Source: Brevundimonas intermedia (lineage in GTDB: Bacteria > Pseudomonadota > Alphaproteobacteria > Caulobacterales > Caulobacteraceae). From it: a stretch of 64,000 bases of DNA. The notes beneath the pieces were generated by a model. It ran no database searches. It had not been told where the DNA came from and saw only the letters and a program-made list of their open reading frames with translations. Shown piece after piece: positions 62,301-64,000 of this stretch. The stretch is from contig NZ_BSFD01000002.1 in the NCBI RefSeq assembly GCF_027922165.1, positions 104,853 through 168,852 on the forward strand, written 5' to 3'. The translations under genes were made by a program, and so were the position numbers. Within the stretch, counting starts at the first letter, position 1. Each line of letters opens with the position of its first letter.

Positions 62301-63353
62301 GGACCGGCTCCGGCGTGAGGGCTTGATCCCGCGACCAATCGCTTCCTGATCCTCGGTGCGATCGAGGTTTGGGCCAGGCGCTGGGAGGCGCGCATTGAGC
62401 GCGTGCGGCGCGCCAAGATGGCGCTCGAGCCAGTTGAGAATGCGTAGGTGCAGGTCCCGGATATTGGCGGGACTGACGAACTCGTGGCTCTGTCCGAAAT
62501 AGGTGACCAGTTCCGCCTCCCGGTTCAAACGGTAGAGCGCGCCGAAGATCGAGTCGAAGCGGGATCCATCGAAGTCGCTCTGAATGAGCAGCGTCGGCGT
62601 GTGGATCTTGTCGACCGCATAGAGCGGACTGCGCTCCACATAACGAAGCGGTTCAGTCCCCAAAGGCACGCCCAGACCGCCTTGACCGCCCTCAAGCCAG
62701 CCGCTCTGGATGGCGACGCCAGCCTCCCCGCTCAACTGCGAATACAGCCGAGGCTCGTAGGCTTCGCTGAGGTCGCCATAGCCGTTGGAGGCGATGATCG
62801 CCTTGAAGCCGTCGGTCTGCGTCGCGGCGCGAAGCGCGCCGTAGCCGCCAAAGCTGTGGCCGATCAAGGCGGCGCGCCCGGCGTCGCATCGATCGCCGGC
62901 GCAGGCGGCTTGAACGATCGCCATCAACTCGGGACCGAGCGCGTCCAGGTCCGAGGACGGCGAGGTCCGCTGAGGCAAACTGGGCATGAGCACGGCGTAG
63001 CCCACTGCGGAGAGAAGGGCCGGGTTGATGTGCAGCTTCAGTGAGCCTGGCAGCAGTCGCGCAGGCGGGGTCGGGAAGACCGCGCCGGGGTAGGCGATCA
63101 CCGCCACCGGGGGCGGGGCTGAGGTCGGCGCGGCGGGCAGCAGCAACCAACTGCGCAGCGGTTGGGCGAGGCTCAATCCCCCGCGCCCGTATCGCCCCAG
63201 GGTCAGGGTCTCGCGCCGTCCGTTGAAGCGATAGTCGTAGCGAAACGAGATCGCTCCGCCGGGCGAGACATAGACATACAAGCCGTCCCTGTCGGTACTC
63301 TTGTAAGGCTTTGATTGTGAACGTAAATTCTTCAGTGCAACGTCGGTAAGCAC
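62208..63353 (-). CDS. Chimeric frame: integrase arm-binding domain fused to S9-type hydrolase
   Basis: From the GTG at 63353 the first 63 residues are a DUF4102 arm-type DNA-binding domain of a P4-like tyrosine integrase (LTDVALKNLRSQSKPYK, DGLYVYVSPGG, LTLGRYGRGGLSLA). The sequence then switches, near 63164, to the catalytic domain of an S9/alpha-beta hydrolase: IGHSFGGYGALRA with Ser167, QSDFDG with Asp260 or Asp262, and FGQSHEF with His290. The last 70 residues are out-of-frame TraG sequence. The join is in frame and the triad is intact, so a product could be made, but both parents are truncated. It probably arose by deletion in an integrated element. Confidence 0.6.
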   Translation of the reverse strand: MLTDVALKNLRSQSKPYKSTDRDGLYVYVSPGGAISFRYDYRFNGRRETLTLGRYGRGGLSLAQPLRSWLLLPAAPTSAPPPVAVIAYPGAVFPTPPARLLPGSLKLHINPALLSAVGYAVLMPSLPQRTSPSSDLDALGPELMAIVQAACAGDRCDAGRAALIGHSFGGYGALRAATQTDGFKAIIASNGYGDLSEAYEPRLYSQLSGEAGVAIQSGWLEGGQGGLGVPLGTEPLRYVERSPLYAVDKIHTPTLLIQSDFDGSRFDSIFGALYRLNREAELVTYFGQSHEFVSPANIRDLHLRILNWLERHLGAPHALNARLPAPGPNLDRTEDQEAIGRGIKPSRRSRSATTRGSGDWKKTASPATACGCWRCCKARRS

Positions 63354-63418
63354 GGTAAAAACACCTCGATCCACGCAAGTGCGAATTTGCCCGATGCACG
63401 ACCAATATTTGTCTTTTA

Positions 63419-63434
63419 GATCAATAGGTTGATC
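63419..63434. repeat. Palindrome upstream of the integrase remnant
   Basis: GATCAA-TAGG-TTGATC is a perfect palindrome 66 bases before the integrase-arm start. It could be an operator or integrase-related site. Confidence 0.4.
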
Positions 63435-63442
63435 GAAATAAA

Positions 63443-63475
63443 TACCGTCACCGCCTTGCGATGAGGCTGACGGTA
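63443..63475. repeat. Inverted repeat in the element end
   Basis: TACCGTCA and TGACGGTA are perfect arms with a 17-base spacer. ATACCG recurs at about 63442, 63508 and 63616, as arm-type integrase sites might. The region is more AT-rich than the rest of the window. Confidence 0.35.
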
Positions 63476-63533
63476 CGAGGGAGATTCCGGCATCGCAACA
63501 GGAGGCGATACCGTCGCCGGTGACGACAAAACG

Positions 63534-63566
63534 AAAAAAGACCCTCCGAATGATATCGAAGGGTCT
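63534..63566 (-). terminator. Intrinsic terminator on the minus strand
   Basis: AGACCCT-x-CGA and TCG-x-AGGGTCT form a near-perfect stem (63539-63566). On the minus strand it is followed by TTTTTCG and more T. It would end transcripts arriving from beyond 63643. Confidence 0.65.
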
Positions 63567-63642
63567 CGTCAGAATTCACAATGTTGTCAGGCGCTTATGG
63601 AGCGTTCCGGAAGCGATACCGAAAGGTACCGAGAGCCCCGAA

Positions 63643-63657
63643 TTATTCCCACTCGAT
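63643..63657 (-). other. Possible attachment-site remnant resembling the 3' end of guaA
   Basis: On the minus strand ATCGAGTGGGAATAA encodes IEWE-stop, the usual last residues of GMP synthetase (GuaA). The sequence before it does not resemble GuaA. Elements with P4-like integrases are known to insert at the guaA 3' end, so this may be the duplicated core. The remaining 63658-64000 holds no recognised gene. Confidence 0.3.
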
Positions 63658-64000
63658 TACACGAAGGCCGGTAGCGCGTTGATCGGCAAGGACTTTGCAC
63701 CAGAGGTCACCTAAAGCGCCGTATCGTAGTCCGAATAGATCGTGGACTGTTGAAAACAATGAAGAAATAATCGGATGTAAAAAGCGCGTGATCACGAGAT
63801 CTTTCGGGGTGTATTGACAATGCCGCAGGCGTGGTGCGCGAGGGAATCGTACCGGTATACCTAGGCATAGGCGGATACCATAGCCTGACGTTTTGAAGAA
63901 CAGGCGAGGCCTGGAGCTCATCGTCATCTATCGGCAGATCTCCTGCCCTTTCATTCCGCCTGGCTTCAAAGTCGCGCGCCGCCGCACGCCGACCGAGCGC

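Overview
The window is GC-rich DNA, densely coded on both strands. It most likely comes from an alphaproteobacterium of the Caulobacteraceae, probably Brevundimonas-like. This is an inference from four TonB-dependent receptors (one with a FecI/FecR pair), strong G/C bias at third codon positions, many four-base stop/start overlaps and the domain repertoire; no rRNA or tRNA gene is visible to confirm it.

Layout. (1) 1-8211, minus strand: a high-affinity potassium system, kdpF-A-B-C-D-E, with an outer-membrane porin gene between kdpB and kdpC and a 27-codon membrane peptide gene in front. A KdpE-like box lies upstream. (2) 8352-10753: a chromate exporter behind a structured leader, then a VIT-type metal transporter. 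(3) 10754-14726, minus: a FecI/FecR/TonB receptor surface-signalling set. Facing it at 14891-19737 is a six-gene operon: T_hemolysin-type acyltransferase, AMP ligase, haem-oxygenase-like diiron oxidase, SDR, periplasmic repeat protein and membrane methyltransferase. It looks like an undescribed pathway for a small acyl-type metabolite. (4) 20127-24901: a Czc-type RND efflux system without an outer-membrane gene, followed by an IS3-family relic. (5) 25694-60399: a long sulfur-acquisition and metabolism region. It holds an aminotransferase, TonB receptor plus M14 peptidase, an Rrf2 regulator, a sulfate ABC transporter, metNIQ, a flavin monooxygenase with an ATP-grasp protein, D-cysteine desulfhydrase and racemase, DUF3182 plus hydrolase, a 2-oxoglutarate oxygenase, a TonB receptor/M19 dipeptidase/ring-cleavage dioxygenase operon, and cysteine synthase. 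(6) 61.5-64 kb: debris of an integrative element, with an integrase arm domain fused to an S9 hydrolase, a VirD4/TraG fragment, repeats and a possible attachment site.

The most useful cross-cutting observation is a palindromic operator, core AGAAANYCT, found by eye in up to nine places between 25.6 and 60.5 kb. Nearly all lie just upstream of sulfur-related genes, including the promoter between the Rrf2 regulator and its divergent TonB receptor. This suggests one sulfur-status regulon tying region 5 together.
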